The notes: generated from the sequence alone by a model not told the origin. A stretch of 64,000 nucleotides of DNA from Hypomyces perniciosus (GCA_008477525.1 SPDT01000005.1:3968001-4032000), one strand, 5' to 3'; positions 22,711 to 34,217 are shown, counted from the stretch's first letter. Translations and numbers: made by a program.

Positions 22711-23830
22711 ATGAGTATTCGCCCAATTCCAGAGGATATCATGACGCTATTAGCTATGTGCAGTGCATAAAAATGGATACACACTAATAGCAGTCCAGAA
22801 CAAATTCGGCGAGTGGATCCCCGTGCCGCCCATCTCGGGCGCTTGCGGCCGCCTCCTACATCCCAGCGCACGTACTCAGCCACCACGTGCTTCTTACCCT
22901 TGAAAGCTTCCTAGGCAACCCTGACAAGCCACTCGGCGCGCGCTTCCACGTGTGTCTATCTTCCGGCGTCTGAGCCTGCGCTTCACGCCGGATGAGCTGT
23001 CCCTAAACATCCCACCGCACATTTTGGAGAAAGGGGAGAGCAAGATTTCCGATGCGGAGGCGTAGCGCCAGTGGCCTTTTTGCCACCTTACGAGTAACTC
23101 CGTACAAGATAAGTAAACAAATAGAAGCTAGCTATCCCATATTTTAACTTACCGTGCATGTCGACAGTTATATTGCCTGGACATTGGAATGTGACCTCCA
23201 GAATAGCAATAATAGACTTCTTGTTGGCTGTGTTCGTCATCACTACTAGTAATAGTTCATGTAACCAAACTACCTATATAGCCGTAATACTGACGTTACA
23301 ACAGAAAGAGCCGTCAGATAAAGTGCGTTTAGTGGCAACCAAGCATAGATTCTCTACTACGGTGTCTATCCTGCTTGTAAGCAAAGGCACTCAAAGCAAG
23401 TTCACAACCGAGGCCAACGCTTCAGCTCTATGCATTGCCATGCGAAATAGTCACAAAATACTGGTACGAGCGCTTCTTGAGAACAGAATAGATTTTCAAA
23501 AGGGAGACAGTCACTGCTCACCCCCGGTCGAAGCGACGGGGGCAGAGCATCAGGGCATCATTGAGCTACTGTTGGCTTGGGGTGTAAAAGATCATATGGT
23601 ATTGTCGGCCGCCGCTAAGAAAGGAGACTTAGACACAGTGCGGTTGCTTCTTGATAGTGGGCCTGTTGAAGCGAGAGATGTGGCCAACCAAACAGTCCTG
23701 CACTGCTCAGTTCTGGAAGGGCAGTGGGTCGCCATCTGACTTCTCTGGAAAGAGGGGCCAATATCAATGGGACAGGTGCTGAAGAGCATACGGCGTTTTA
23801 TTACGCACCTTTTTTATTGGAGCCATCGTG
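22711..23830 (+). pseudogene. Decayed F-box/ankyrin-repeat-like gene
   Basis: The block begins with an ATG whose peptide MSIRPIPEDIMTLLAMCSA resembles the start of fungal F-box or ankyrin proteins (PxPxDI), then hits stops. From about 23420 to 23740 a plus-strand frame encodes ankyrin-like units: ALCIAMRNSHKILVRALLE, GIIELLLAWG, LSAAAKKGDLDTVRLLLDSG and an NQTVLHCSVLEG segment. The pattern continues in another frame (HLTSLERGANINGTGAEEHTAFYYA) past 23735, so a frameshift has occurred. Ankyrin repeats mediate protein-protein contacts; the intact gene's role is unknown. An alternative is an intron-containing gene, but the internal stops and frameshift favour a pseudogene. Confidence 0.55.
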
Positions 23831-24097
23831 TCCATTACGCTGAGCCAAAAAGAAAATGAACATGTATCAGATGACGACGATATGCGAGATGATTACGCAA
23901 TTTTGTGTGCTATAGCTGCTATGTCGGAGCTGCTGAGTCAAGGACAAATGCAAACGTTGCAGACAACGAAGATTGCGGAGCAATCAATGAACTATAGAGC
24001 CAATGCCAATGCTAAGAATCGGTCTAGATGTACGCCCTTATCAAACACTCTCGGGGTCGGAGATAAAACTCTTCTTGACCTTTTACGAAAGCAGTAA
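23828..24097 (+). CDS. Hypothetical 89-codon frame following the ankyrin remnant
   Basis: Begins at GTG, not ATG. Acidic N-terminal part with DDDDMRDD, then a helix-forming stretch (ILCAIAAMSELLSQGQMQTLQ). It directly follows the ankyrin-like pseudogene and may simply be its 3' continuation in another frame. No family recognised. Confidence 0.2.
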   Translation: MSITLSQKENEHVSDDDDMRDDYAILCAIAAMSELLSQGQMQTLQTTKIAEQSMNYRANANAKNRSRCTPLSNTLGVGDKTLLDLLRKQ

Positions 24098-24640
24098 GAT
24101 AAAAGCACATAGTTAAATTTTTCTTCTTTTTTAGCGGAGAAAGACTTGGTCAAAAAAAAAGAGCAATGTTTACAGAATTGAAGGTATATAATTTAAGAAC
24201 AGTTCTAAAATCTCATATTTTCATTAAAACTTCACCCAATCCGCCTAAGCTTCAACTAGACCATAATCGGAGAGAATAGTCCTTGCACAACATAATGACA
24301 AGGCTCTGACATCAAACATATGCCACAATTACAATATATAGGCTTCTCTTTCTAAATTAACCCCAACGAGGCGGAGTCTAAGAGCAGATAGGGGTTTGCA
24401 ATACCCGCCATGGTTGTCTCAACCAGAGGATCTGACTAATTTTCTCTTGCAGCTTCATTTTCGTTTTGCTGTTCACTGCATGCAGGTTTGCTAGCGGACC
24501 AAGTTTAGGTCTCAGCTGAGGAGGGTGTTGTTATCCCGCAAACATATCAGTAGACCCATATCACTAAAAATATCATAGGGTTGATTTGTTCCAATGCTAT
24601 CCTCAAAGATATCCTAGAGACAATCCTCAAATATTATATA
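24098..24640. other. Intergenic, nothing recognised
   Basis: Normal-composition DNA between the ankyrin remnant and the 3' end of the LINE. It contains a nine-base A run at about 24154 and no supported feature. Confidence 0.5.
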
Positions 24641-24650
24641 TATGCGATAT

Positions 24651-27600
24651 TGTTTGTTTGTTTTGTTTGTTTGTTTTATTATTTACGTCCACTAAGTAAG
24701 CTAGTTACATAAATCCCTTATAGGCAATAGGACGTTAAGAGCCGGCGGCTTACGCCGCTATTCACTGAGTTTCAATTTATAAAGGAAAAAGGGTTAATCT
24801 AGGTAGTGTTAATCTATTTCCGCTAAGGGAGGGCCATAAAGGTCCGCTTCCTCTACTAGTTTCTGGAAAGCCTTACTTCCTATAGGTCTAAGTAGGTAAA
24901 AGAGGGGGGTCTCTCCTAGGGGGATATCTAAAAGGAAAGGCCTAACTATTCTGTATTCCGCGAAGTGGCCTTATCTCCTTAATTCGCTACACTTACAGAT
25001 AGACTTTTTATTATGCCTAAAGCGTTTATAGTATTCTTAAAAGTCCCTATATCTTAATCTTTCTGCCAGGAGCCTATAGAGGATAGGGCATAGGAGCTTA
25101 AGTTCTAAAGGGGAAGCTAGGGCCCTAAGCCCCTATCGTTTATAGCCCCTTAAAGTCTTACCAAGCCAGTCTTATTCCTTTACCTCCGCGACTTCTTCCT
25201 TAATCTATCTTCTAATATATATAATTATAGCCTAATTCTATAGCATAGCAGGGAAAGCCGCGCCTTATTTAGCTAAATAGTCAGCTTATTCGTTGCCTAT
25301 AATATCCTTATATCCTAAAACTTATAAAATAAAGGTTTTGCAGGGCAAGATACTTTATACTAGTTTCTGGAAATATATATATACTCTTTGCATAAAAGGG
25401 GGGGCTTGTTAAGCAGTTTATTGACTATTAATAAATTATTTAAGAAAAGGTAAGCTATTTAAATTATATAGTTTTCTTTTATATACCTAGCCACTAACTC
25501 TATAGCCTTTAAGGCAGCCTATACCTCTATATTATAGACCTTTATATTATTAAGGCATCTAGTATTTATAGTTACTCTTACTTTATAGTAAACAACTACT
25601 CCCTAGCCTATATTCCTTTTGATTTAAGACTTATTAAAGTAGGCTAGGATTAAGTAAGGGGGGAGAGACTTAACTATCTCTAGGTATTTCCTTACTGCAG
25701 TTAATTTGCCTATACCTTTTAAGTTAAGATTAGGGAGAATATATAGGGACTTTTTAGTAAAGAGTATAGGTCTAACAGTCCTGCCAATTAAGGCGGCAGT
25801 GCGCTGAAGCCTGGTTTATAGCAGCCGGGGAAAGAGTTTCTTATTAATACATTAACTAATCAGGTAGTCCCGATCTAGTCCCGCAAATCTTACCGCGCAC
25901 TTAAGTCAGGCCTAGGCTAGGGCAATACTGGCCAGGGAGACCCTTAACTCTTTATATAGGACAGGAATACTTATAGTCTTCTAGACTAAAAGGACTGCCT
26001 TTACTGCAGCCTTAAAGGCTTTATTTATTTTATTTACTAGGCTAAATACTTCTATATTTACTTGCTTATTAAGGTCGGTTTATAACTATTATTTATACCT
26101 TAACTACTATACCTTTATTTTATATAAAGCGATAAAGAGGATATAGGCCTTTATAGCTTATACCATAGCTTTAAAGGGTAAGCCTTTTTAAGTTTTATTA
26201 AATAACTTAAAAAAGTTAAAGACTTTATATACTTTACCTATAAGCGTTTTTATATACTTTTTAAAAGAAAGCCTTAAATTAAAGTAAACCTTTAACTATT
26301 AAATATCCTCTTTAAATTAAACTAGTTTTCCCTTTATTATAATACCTTTTTTATATATCTAGCCTTTTATATAGTAAAAGTATAGCAATTTAGCCTTAAT
26401 ATAGTTAAAGGATATTGCATTCTCTGTTCTTTACTTTAGTGTTTTATTAAGCGCTTATTATATAAAGGTAGCTGTCTTTTAAGTAAATTTACCTATAATA
26501 AATATAGTAATATTATTAATATACTTAAAGTAAGACTATTAATCTTTAAGTTAAAGGATTAAGCTAAAGTATAGTATTAATATAATAAAGGAGATAAAGG
26601 ACTTTTATAAAGTACTACATTTAAAGGCAAAGTCTAGTAGGCTAGTCTTATCTCCTTTATAAATAGATATAGTTTTATTACTTATAAAAAACTCTATTTA
26701 TTTTATAAACTAAACAGGCCAGCCTTATTATTTAAGCTATAAAATTAATTTATTCTTTATAATAATATTAAAGGCCTTAAAGATATTAAAAGTAAAAAGG
26801 GTTATAACCTCCCTTTTATTTAAGGTAACTTTAATATTATAAATTAAATAGGCAATTAAGTTTATAGCTATTCTTTTAAAGAGGGCTTTAAAGTATTACT
26901 TTAAAAGGATTTTATATTTAAATGCTAAAAGGGATACTTTTTTAGCAAATAGTCTCTCTAAGCCTTTTCCTATATAGGATAATAGTAAAATAGGCTTAAA
27001 AGCTTTATAATCTATATAATTAGGTTTATTAGGCTTAAAAATAATAATAACCTCAGTATTTTTAAAAGGGAGGGGGTAATACTTTAACCTAAAATAGCCT
27101 TTAAAGAGGTTTATAATAAACTTTTTAATACCAGGCTATATATAGTGCAGGAAGGCAACCAATATACTATCTGCGCTAAACGCAGTATTTCCTGCTTTAA
27201 TTATAGCCTTTTTTACCTCCTCTTTAATAATTATTTTATTTTATAGTATTTAAAGGTTCTTTAATGCCTGTAGTTCCTATAGGTTTTTAATATCTTTTTC
27301 TGCTCCCTTTTGCTATAATAGGCATTCCCTAAAAAAGGCCGCTCGCTCCCTAAGGTTTAAGATACTCCTGTTACTATCTATTAAAAGGGGGGGTTAAAAC
27401 CAGTCTATAGCCTTACGCTATTTAACTACCTATTAAATGCCTTTACCTAAGCTAGCTTTAGTTATAACCTTATCCCAATAGTCGTGTTTTTTATATTTAA
27501 CTATATTATATAATATCTTTTTTACTTTAATTTATTTATTAGTTTTAATAGGCGCTATAATAAAAGTTAAATAGGCTATCTGGTAGTCTTTATTTTACTA

Positions 27601-29034
27601 GGGGGCGCTATATTTATTTTAATATCTCTTTTTGCCTATTAACTATATATAGTCTATAAAGAGTCTTTAAAGTACTTATACTGCTGCATTTAGGTCTTTT
27701 TTAGTTAGGTTAGTTATATTTACCTTTAAAAGGAGCTAGGTATATATATATATTAGCTAGCTAAACTTTTATAGGCTTTTAAAAGGGATATATTTCTTTT
27801 TTGCGCTAGCTGTTAGCTTAATAAAGCTTAAAAGTATAGTAGTAATTATATAGTAGTCTAAGCCTATATTTAAATTTTTTGTAATAGTTGTTAATATAGG
27901 GCAGTTAAAGAAGATAAGGTTAATATACTTCCTAGAATCCCTTATAAAGGTATTTATAAAGGCAGGGGCTAGGTTATATTTATCTGTCTATTTAGCCAGT
28001 CTATTGCCTGCAGTATTTAAGATTTAGCCTAGCTATTATATTTAATATATTATATTAAAGTCTCTTATAATAATTAAGTTTAAAGGGGGTTAACTTTACC
28101 TTTTAAAGGTTTCTATTATAGTATTAAAAGAAGCCTTATAGTAGATATTAATAATAATATAGCTATAGACTTTTATTTAATAAATGCAGTTACTCTTTAA
28201 TTTTAAAGGCAAAAGTTATTAATATAATAGATTTAATAATTTTCTAATATATATAAAGATAAAGGGTTTAATCTCCTTTTAATTATTAAATAGGTTAAAT
28301 ACTTAAAAGTTAAAGTAAAATTTTATTTATTTCCTGGATAATATAGTATTTTAATAGGTCTATAGCTTTTAGATTAATATAATATTAAAGCTATTTTCCT
28401 AAACTAATAAAAGGGCTATATTATAATACTTTCCCTTTTTTCCTATATTAGCTTAAAAGATTTTTAAGTTAAAGTTCTTTTAACAGTTTTAATAAAGTTT
28501 ATTATTTATAGGTTAGATTTATAGGGTTTATCTCCTTTAAGGGATTCCTTTAAAGCATTATTTATAAAGTTATTAAAATCAGTAACCTTTATTATAAAGC
28601 AGGCTAGTAAACTTTCCCTTAATAAGCTATTAAGGATATTTATTAAGTCGATTTTATTTTAAAAGGGCTTTATTGTAAGGGCAGGGGGTATCATTTTATT
28701 TAAAGGGGGGGGTCTTTAAATTTAAGCTTTAAAAGTAGTAGAAGATTTAGCTAAGGCGGCTTAAAGAGCTCCTCCTTTAGGTGTATTAGGTTTAGGCTTA
28801 AAGGTAAAGGGGGCAGGGTTCCTCCTTTAGAATTTTTAAATCTTAAATTCTCTAATACTTTTAAGTTATTCTTTAATAGTATATACTTTTATACTATCTT
28901 TAATAGCTAGGTATATATAGCAGTTTAAAGTATTAGATTAGTAAGGTTTAAGGCAGTTAGTGTATTAAATAGGGTTATTGCAGCTTTTATTTTTATTAAT
29001 ATATTAAAAGGCAGGTTTACTATACTTTTTGCAG
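24651..29034 (-). mobile_element. RIP-ruined non-LTR retrotransposon (Tad1/I-like LINE)
   Basis: Minus-strand LINE of at least 4.4 kb. Its 3' end is marked by a (TGTTT)n-type tract at 24651-24677, i.e. an A-rich (AAACA)n tail on the minus strand. Upstream in order: an RNase H motif GNExADYLAKxGA at about 25255-25305, and a reverse-transcriptase YxDD core at about 26497-26523, now YINN through G-to-A changes. RIP-type stops pervade all domains. The presence of RNase H after the RT points to the Tad1/I group. The 5' part is cut by the intact chromovirus at 29035; sequence right of that element (34455-35137) may be its continuation. Confidence 0.8.
25255..25305 (-). pseudogene. LINE RNase H motif remnant
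   Basis: Translates on the minus strand as IIGNE, stop, ADYLAK, stop, GAAF. Both stops are TAA where family members have Gln or Arg, consistent with CAA to TAA. It identifies the class of the surrounding element. Confidence 0.7.
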
Positions 29035-29260
29035 TGTAACGGGTGTAGCCTAACTGGAAAGCACGCAGTTAGGGCACCTCTGTATTGTCTATCTATAGCT
29101 GAAGGAAGGAAGCTCTATACTAGCTATGTATGCGTTATATAGTTGTGCGTATAAGGTTGTGGCCGAGGTGGTTTCCTAATTAGGTAAGCGGTCTAGTATT
29201 GGTCGTATTTCCGGATTCGGCGTAGTCGTGATTCCGGGAGACATGGCCTAGCCTGTGACA
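29035..29260 (-). repeat. 3' LTR of the intact chromovirus
   Basis: 226 bp, plus-strand TGTAACGGGTG...CCTGTGACA. Nearly identical to 34229-34454; a third, more diverged copy is the solo LTR at 39489-39713. Confidence 0.95.
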
Positions 29261-29273
29261 TTACCCCCCCTTC

Positions 29274-32200
29274 TTACGGTGGCTCTCTCCTTGGGCGCCG
29301 TTGCTTCGCTGGCGCATAGCTGTTAAGTGGCCCGTCGTTAGATTCGATTGGGCCATATTTAGATATATAGTCGTCGAGGGCTGCTGTGTCTTCAAGTACG
29401 TGTATCGGTTCCCAGGTTGGCTCTATATATCCTTTCCACTGTATTAATGCTTCGCGGAAAGAGCCGCGACCTCGCCGCTTAGTCCTCGCGCAGAGGACCT
29501 CTTCAACTTCCCATTCATCCTCGCCATCCACTCGTATCGGTGGTGGTTGGGGGTCGTCTGAAATCTGGCCCGGAAGGGGGTCATCGGCCGCTCTTCTTAG
29601 CAGGTCAACGTGAAATCGCGGGTATATACCAGTTGGTACGCCCAGTTCCACTACATGAGGGCTAATGACCTTTGTTACTGTATACTTATGATGTAGGGCA
29701 TCAAGCTTCTTGGAAGGCCGGGGAGTATTGTAGTTGCCGAGGTGTAGCCAGACTTTATCTCCCACCTCATATCTCTCAGAGGGGCCTCGCCGCTGGTTCG
29801 CGGAGTCCTCGTAGCGTTGTTGCGTAGCGGCAAGTGCTGCTTGGGCAAAGGCGGTTACTCCTTCTAGTCTCTCAACTATTTCTTTTGCGGCCTTCTCCTC
29901 CGGGTCCTTTAATCCAATAGCTTCGTTTTCTTTCGTATATAGCTGGAGGGGTTCCACATGGTAGCCGTGCTCAAGGAAAAAGGGGCTCATTTGGATAGCC
30001 GTGTGTTCGCGGTTATTTAAAGCTAGTTGCGCTGCCGGGAGGAGGTCTCCCCAATCGCTCTGGGAGTAGTCTATATATGCTCTAAGGTATGCTTGGATCT
30101 CTTGGTTGCTCCTCTCTGGTCCGCCGTCAGTCTGTGGGTGATACGCCGTGCTTAGGCGTTGCTGGGTTCCTGCTAGTTTACAGAAAGCTCTCCAGAAGCG
30201 GCTGGTCCAATTAGATCCTCGGTCGCTGACTATAGACCGGGGCATCCCGTGGAACCGATAGTGGCATTGGAGGAACCTCTTTGCACATGCTTCTGCCTCC
30301 ATACTCTCCATTACCTCGAGGGTAATATTCTTAGTAAGCCGGTCGATAATAACCCAAAGGTATCGTGCCTGTGTTGGTCCTGTGGGTGGTAGGTCGACTA
30401 TGAAGTCCATAGCTAGGTCGCTGCGGATGCGCTGGGGAATAGGTAGTGGTTTGAGGAGTCCTCGCTTATAGCTTCTCCATACCTTTCCTCTTCCGCATAT
30501 ACTGCAGTTGCGGAGGAATTGTCGGACTGTACTGCTAATTCCTGGCCAAAAAAACCTGCGGGAAATAATAGCTAGGGTTCCGTCACGACCTGGGTGGCCC
30601 GAGACTGCGGCGTCGTGTTCTGCTTGCACAATGCGAGTGCGCAGCGTTTCGCCTTCTTCTTCGGTTGTAGCCGGTACCCAGATACGGTCTCGGAACGTTA
30701 ATCTCTGTTCCTCGTCGATTGTACATTCCGATATCTGTACCTTAAGTTGGAGGTCTGCGGGGAGGGAGCGCTCTTCCTTCCTAACTGCAGCGTATACCCG
30801 TCGATATACCGGGTCCTTCTGAATCGTCAGGTTCCACAGGTCCTGTAGTTCCTCGTTTCCGTCGAATACGCGCATTAAGGGGAGATCAGTATCGCTGTCC
30901 TCGAATCTCCGTATCGCTGGTGCGGCTGGGATAAGTTGTATATAGCGGCTTAGTTCGCGCTCGTCGCCTTCATTGAGTGGAAGGTCTTGTTCCCTGCGGC
31001 TTAACGCGTCGGGAGCGGCTGCCTCGCTGCCTGGCCTATATTGGATTGTAAAATCGAACTGGGAAAGGAACTCTGCCCAGCGCGTCTGTCGTTCAGAGAG
31101 TTTCCTGCGCGTCATGAAGAACTGCAAGTTCTTATGGTCTGAAATGACTGTAAAGGGGTCGCAGCTACGTAGCTCTGCTCTCCACTCTTCTAGACAGCGA
31201 ATTACTGCCAGCATTTCCTTGTCGTGGATGGGATAGTTGTATTCGGCGGGGCTTAGCTTCTGTGAGTGGTAAGCTATAGCGTGACGTTCTCCCTTCTTGT
31301 TCTCTTGCAGGAGGACTCCTCCTAGAGCGTATCCTGAACAGTCTGCTTCGACAAAGGTGCGTTTTGTAGGATCCCAAGCTTGTAGTATAGGGGCTTCGAT
31401 GAAGAGGCGTTTAAGCTCCTGGAAGGCTGCTTCTTCCATACCTTTCCACTGGAAGGGGGTCCCTTTCTTGGTCAGCCTCACAAGCGGGTGGGCTATCCGA
31501 GAGAACCCGGGGATGAATATCCGGTAGTAATTGGCAAAGCCAAGGAAGCTTCGGACTCCTGTTACTGTCGTAGGTGCCTGCCACTCGCTAATAGCTCGCT
31601 GCTTTTCGGGGTCGCAGGCAATTCCCTTGCCGGCATGTATAATAAACCCAAGGTATTTAATCTCTTTCTGTGCGAACGCGCACTTCCTAGGATCTAGGTG
31701 TAGCCCAGCATCAGCGAGGGCGCGTAAAACTCGCCGGACCTTCTTCATATGGTCCTTTCGTGACCCGTCGGTATAGATCAGGATATCGTCGAGGTATGCG
31801 GACGCGAAGTCGTCCAAAAAGGGGCGTAGTACCTGGTTGATATACCGTTGGAACGCTGCTGGTGCGCCGGTAAGTCCGAATGGAACTACCCGCCACTCAT
31901 ATAGGCCATAGCGTGTACGGAATGCAGTCTTGTGTTCTTCTCCTTTCGCGACCCTGATTTTATGGAACGCAGCTACTATATCTAGCTTCGTGAACCACTT
32001 CGCTTTCGTTAAGCTGTTAAGGGTTTCAGAAAAAAGGGGGAGGGGGTAGCGATCTCGCTGCGTTATTGCGTTTAAGGCGCGGTAGTCTACGCAGAAGCGA
32101 ATTCCTCCTCCAGGTTTCCGAACAAAGAGGACAGGGGCTGCGGCGGCTGAGCTGCTAGCTCGAATGAATCCCTTATCGAGTAAGTCGAGGAGGGTCTTCC

Positions 32201-33038
32201 GTAACACTAATAGTTCCTCGCGTGACATGCTGTAAAGGGGGCCCCAAGGGAGTTCCGGTTCTTTGCCGTGTTCATCGGCTTTCAGGGGAATCTGCAAATC
32301 GACTCCGGGGCGGCGTGGTGGAAGCTTAGTAGCTTCTTTTATAGAGAATAGCGAACAGAACTCTTTGTATAGTTCGGGGGGGATATATTCCCGGGGATCT
32401 ATAGGTTTCTCAGGCTGGAGTGCTTTTTCAATGTCGGATAAGCTGATTGCTCGGAGGAAGTACGCTTCCTTTTCGCTGTTCCTTTTAGTGCGGCGGTATT
32501 CTGCTTGCAATATCGAGGCTGGTATAAGCCGGGCTCTTCGTATGGCCTTAATATTCCCGGGCTCCTCCTCATCTGCGAATCGTAGCTGTAGGCCGGCTTT
32601 TCCGTGGCTAACTTCCTTCTTGGCTGCATTATATACTACCTGGTTAGCCTCAGCCCAAGGCTTACCGAGGATTAGGTCATGATCTAGTTTATCCACTATA
32701 TAGGCGTATTGACGTTCAATATAGCCGCATAGATCCAGGTAAATAACAGCGACACGGCTGGTTTCTACCTTCTCGTGGATCTCGGTAAACGTCCCAATCT
32801 TCCTTTTAGTGATCTTGATCTGCGGGAGGTGTAACTTCCGGGCAAGGGAGGAGTTTATAACAGCATAAAGGTCACAGCCAGTATCGAATAGTGCTGTAAT
32901 AGGTATATTCTCTATTCTGGCTTGTAACGTTGCTGATTCGCCGGTCATTCGCTCCTTGAACTCCTTCCATCCCTTCAGTTCTTCCTTTGTGGGCTCCAAC
33001 GCCCGACTTTGCGTTGGAGCTAATCTTTTGACTCGTCG
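29274..33038 (-). CDS. pol: pol polyprotein of the intact chromovirus (expressed by -1 frameshift)
   Basis: Counting residues from the TTG at 32999: protease with FDTG at 38-41; reverse transcriptase about 210-450 with VDYRALN at 304-310 and YLDD at 402-405; RNase H with ADCSGYALGG at 552-561 and KEML at 594-597; integrase with an HHCC finger (H795, H802, C832, C835) and a DDE triad D865, D926, E962 (D926-x35-E962); C-terminal chromodomain about 1162-1212 with LIQWKGY and TWEP. Chromodomains direct integration to marked chromatin. There is no ATG at the 5' end: the frame is open back to 33038, overlapping gag, so pol is almost certainly made as a Gag-Pol fusion. The stop overlaps the polypurine tract. 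All motifs intact; no stops. Confidence 0.95.
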   Translation of the reverse strand, partial: RRVKRLAPTQSRALEPTKEELKGWKEFKERMTGESATLQARIENIPITALFDTGCDLYAVINSSLARKLHLPQIKITKRKIGTFTEIHEKVETSRVAVIYLDLCGYIERQYAYIVDKLDHDLILGKPWAEANQVVYNAAKKEVSHGKAGLQLRFADEEEPGNIKAIRRARLIPASILQAEYRRTKRNSEKEAYFLRAISLSDIEKALQPEKPIDPREYIPPELYKEFCSLFSIKEATKLPPRRPGVDLQIPLKADEHGKEPELPWGPLYSMSREELLVLRKTLLDLLDKGFIRASSSAAAAPVLFVRKPGGGIRFCVDYRALNAITQRDRYPLPLFSETLNSLTKAKWFTKLDIVAAFHKIRVAKGEEHKTAFRTRYGLYEWRVVPFGLTGAPAAFQRYINQVLRPFLDDFASAYLDDILIYTDGSRKDHMKKVRRVLRALADAGLHLDPRKCAFAQKEIKYLGFIIHAGKGIACDPEKQRAISEWQAPTTVTGVRSFLGFANYYRIFIPGFSRIAHPLVRLTKKGTPFQWKGMEEAAFQELKRLFIEAPILQAWDPTKRTFVEADCSGYALGGVLLQENKKGERHAIAYHSQKLSPAEYNYPIHDKEMLAVIRCLEEWRAELRSCDPFTVISDHKNLQFFMTRRKLSERQTRWAEFLSQFDFTIQYRPGSEAAAPDALSRREQDLPLNEGDERELSRYIQLIPAAPAIRRFEDSDTDLPLMRVFDGNEELQDLWNLTIQKDPVYRRVYAAVRKEERSLPADLQLKVQISECTIDEEQRLTFRDRIWVPATTEEEGETLRTRIVQAEHDAAVSGHPGRDGTLAIISRRFFWPGISSTVRQFLRNCSICGRGKVWRSYKRGLLKPLPIPQRIRSDLAMDFIVDLPPTGPTQARYLWVIIDRLTKNITLEVMESMEAEACAKRFLQCHYRFHGMPRSIVSDRGSNWTSRFWRAFCKLAGTQQRLSTAYHPQTDGGPERSNQEIQAYLRAYIDYSQSDWGDLLPAAQLALNNREHTAIQMSPFFLEHGYHVEPLQLYTKENEAIGLKDPEEKAAKEIVERLEGVTAFAQAALAATQQRYEDSANQRRGPSERYEVGDKVWLHLGNYNTPRPSKKLDALHHKYTVTKVISPHVVELGVPTGIYPRFHVDLLRRAADDPLPGQISDDPQPPPIRVDGEDEWEVEEVLCARTKRRGRGSFREALIQWKGYIEPTWEPIHVLEDTAALDDYISKYGPIESNDGPLNSYAPAKQRRPRREPP
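32993..33029 (-). promoter_or_regulatory. Predicted -1 ribosomal frameshift signal at the gag/pol junction
   Basis: On the minus strand gag ends GAG TCA AAA GAT TAG. The A4 run (33026-33029) allows AAA to slip back one base into the pol frame. Five bases later a perfect 10-bp hairpin follows: arms at 33011-33020 (GCTCCAACGC) and 32993-33002 (GCGTTGGAGC) with an 8-base loop. The stem begins at the last base of the gag stop codon. Spacing and stem fit known -1 frameshift stimulators. The heptamer is not a perfect X-XXY-YYZ, so efficiency may be modest. Confidence 0.75.
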
Positions 33039-34168
33039 CTAGAGTTACTGTTTTCCTCGCCGTTGGTATGCTGGTTGTTATCATCAGACTCGCGGTCGGC
33101 GATCTGGACCTGATGCGCCCGGGCTCTGTGGCCTTTCTTGCAAAACCGGGCAATATGTCCCTCCTTCCCGCAACGGTAACATGTGGCCTCCCGGGCAGTG
33201 TCTGCCTCGCTCGGTAAGGAGCTGCGTCGGCGCTGGTTCTTCATGCGGTTCACGCCCCCCATCCGGGTATCGCCCTCCTCGTCGACTGCTCGTGTATAGT
33301 CCTTCGAAGTGCGATGTGGTTGGGGCTTATTATGTTTTTTCTGCCGGGAGTGGCCTATCGAGGCGGCTCCCGCGTTCCGTCGGTCTGGATCTAATCGTTC
33401 GACGCGGCTAGCGATATCCTGGACCTTAGCAAGCCATTCGCTATAGGTAAGCGGCAGGTCCACCGTTGCTAAGCGGAATCGTAGTTCTGGAGATAACGCT
33501 CCCTCGAGGAAGATGATCTTGGCTTGGTCAGCCCAGTCGTCGCCGCCTGCCTCAGAGAGCTTCTGTTCGAAGCGGGGAAGGAAAGATGAGAGCGAAGTCT
33601 TATCTCCTTGCTTGAGAGTGCGCAGCTCTTGCGCAGCTCGGTTCCGGAGTCCTTGATCCTTGTAGGTACGGTCCAGGTATCGCATAAATTCCGCTGGGTC
33701 GTAGTTCCTGTTGGTTCCTCCTGACGCATAGAAGGTAGCGACTACCTGCTTAGGTGTAGCGTCTAAGCAGGAGTTAATAAGGTACCACCGTTCTCTGTTG
33801 CTGTTATAGAACTCTTTGTCGAGTTCGAGCTTTTCGCGCATATCTTGCGCCCATGCGGCGTACTCCCTTCGCTTTCCCGAGAATTTAGATGGGTTGGGGA
33901 GTGGCTTCCTCTTGACCCTGGGAGCTTGTGTAAACTCTATCGTAGAGGTCGATGCAGGCTTCATGGTTGCGGCCTGCGCGGGTTCTTGCTCAGGTTGCGG
34001 AAGGAATGACATCTCGTCTTCCTGGCTATCTAGCCCCTGAGTCGCTGGTGCTATGGAGTCCAGCTTTCTCATCAGTGCAGCTATTTGTTCCTGTAAAGGT
34101 AGAACAGCTTGCTCGATCCGCGACTGTACGTCGTCGCCCTCGGAGGCTTGGTCTCCGAAATTCGCCAT
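33020..34168 (-). CDS. gag: gag of the intact chromovirus
   Basis: 382 residues from an ATG (34166-34168) 60 bp inside the 5' LTR. The N-terminal region 15-40 is predicted coiled coil (EQAVLPLQEQIAALMRKLD). The retrotransposon capsid domain spans about 90-250 (FSGKRREYAAWAQDM...ELRTLKQGDKTSLSSFLPRFE). A CCHC zinc knuckle for RNA packaging is at C330, C333, H338, C343. The C-terminus is acidic and Asn/Ser-rich. The stop codon is followed by the frameshift hairpin. Gag forms the virus-like particle in which reverse transcription occurs. No frameshifts or stops. Confidence 0.95.
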   Translation of the reverse strand: MANFGDQASEGDDVQSRIEQAVLPLQEQIAALMRKLDSIAPATQGLDSQEDEMSFLPQPEQEPAQAATMKPASTSTIEFTQAPRVKRKPLPNPSKFSGKRREYAAWAQDMREKLELDKEFYNSNRERWYLINSCLDATPKQVVATFYASGGTNRNYDPAEFMRYLDRTYKDQGLRNRAAQELRTLKQGDKTSLSSFLPRFEQKLSEAGGDDWADQAKIIFLEGALSPELRFRLATVDLPLTYSEWLAKVQDIASRVERLDPDRRNAGAASIGHSRQKKHNKPQPHRTSKDYTRAVDEEGDTRMGGVNRMKNQRRRSSLPSEADTAREATCYRCGKEGHIARFCKKGHRARAHQVQIADRESDDNNQHTNGEENSNSSDESKD

Positions 34169-34217
34169 TTTCCTTCTGCAGTGAGAGTTCCGTTACTCAC
34201 TGGCTAGGTAGTAGCTG

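Noticed and set aside
29170..29225. tRNA-like segment (TGGCCGAGGTGGTTTCC resembles a pol III A box)
   Set aside because: No acceptor stem, no anticodon arm and no proper B box. It is an internal part of the 226-bp LTR and recurs in all three LTR copies.
32872..33153. 93-codon minus-strand frame overlapping gag and pol
   Set aside because: It lies in the third frame across the gag/pol junction and is a shadow of the real genes; no start context or domain.
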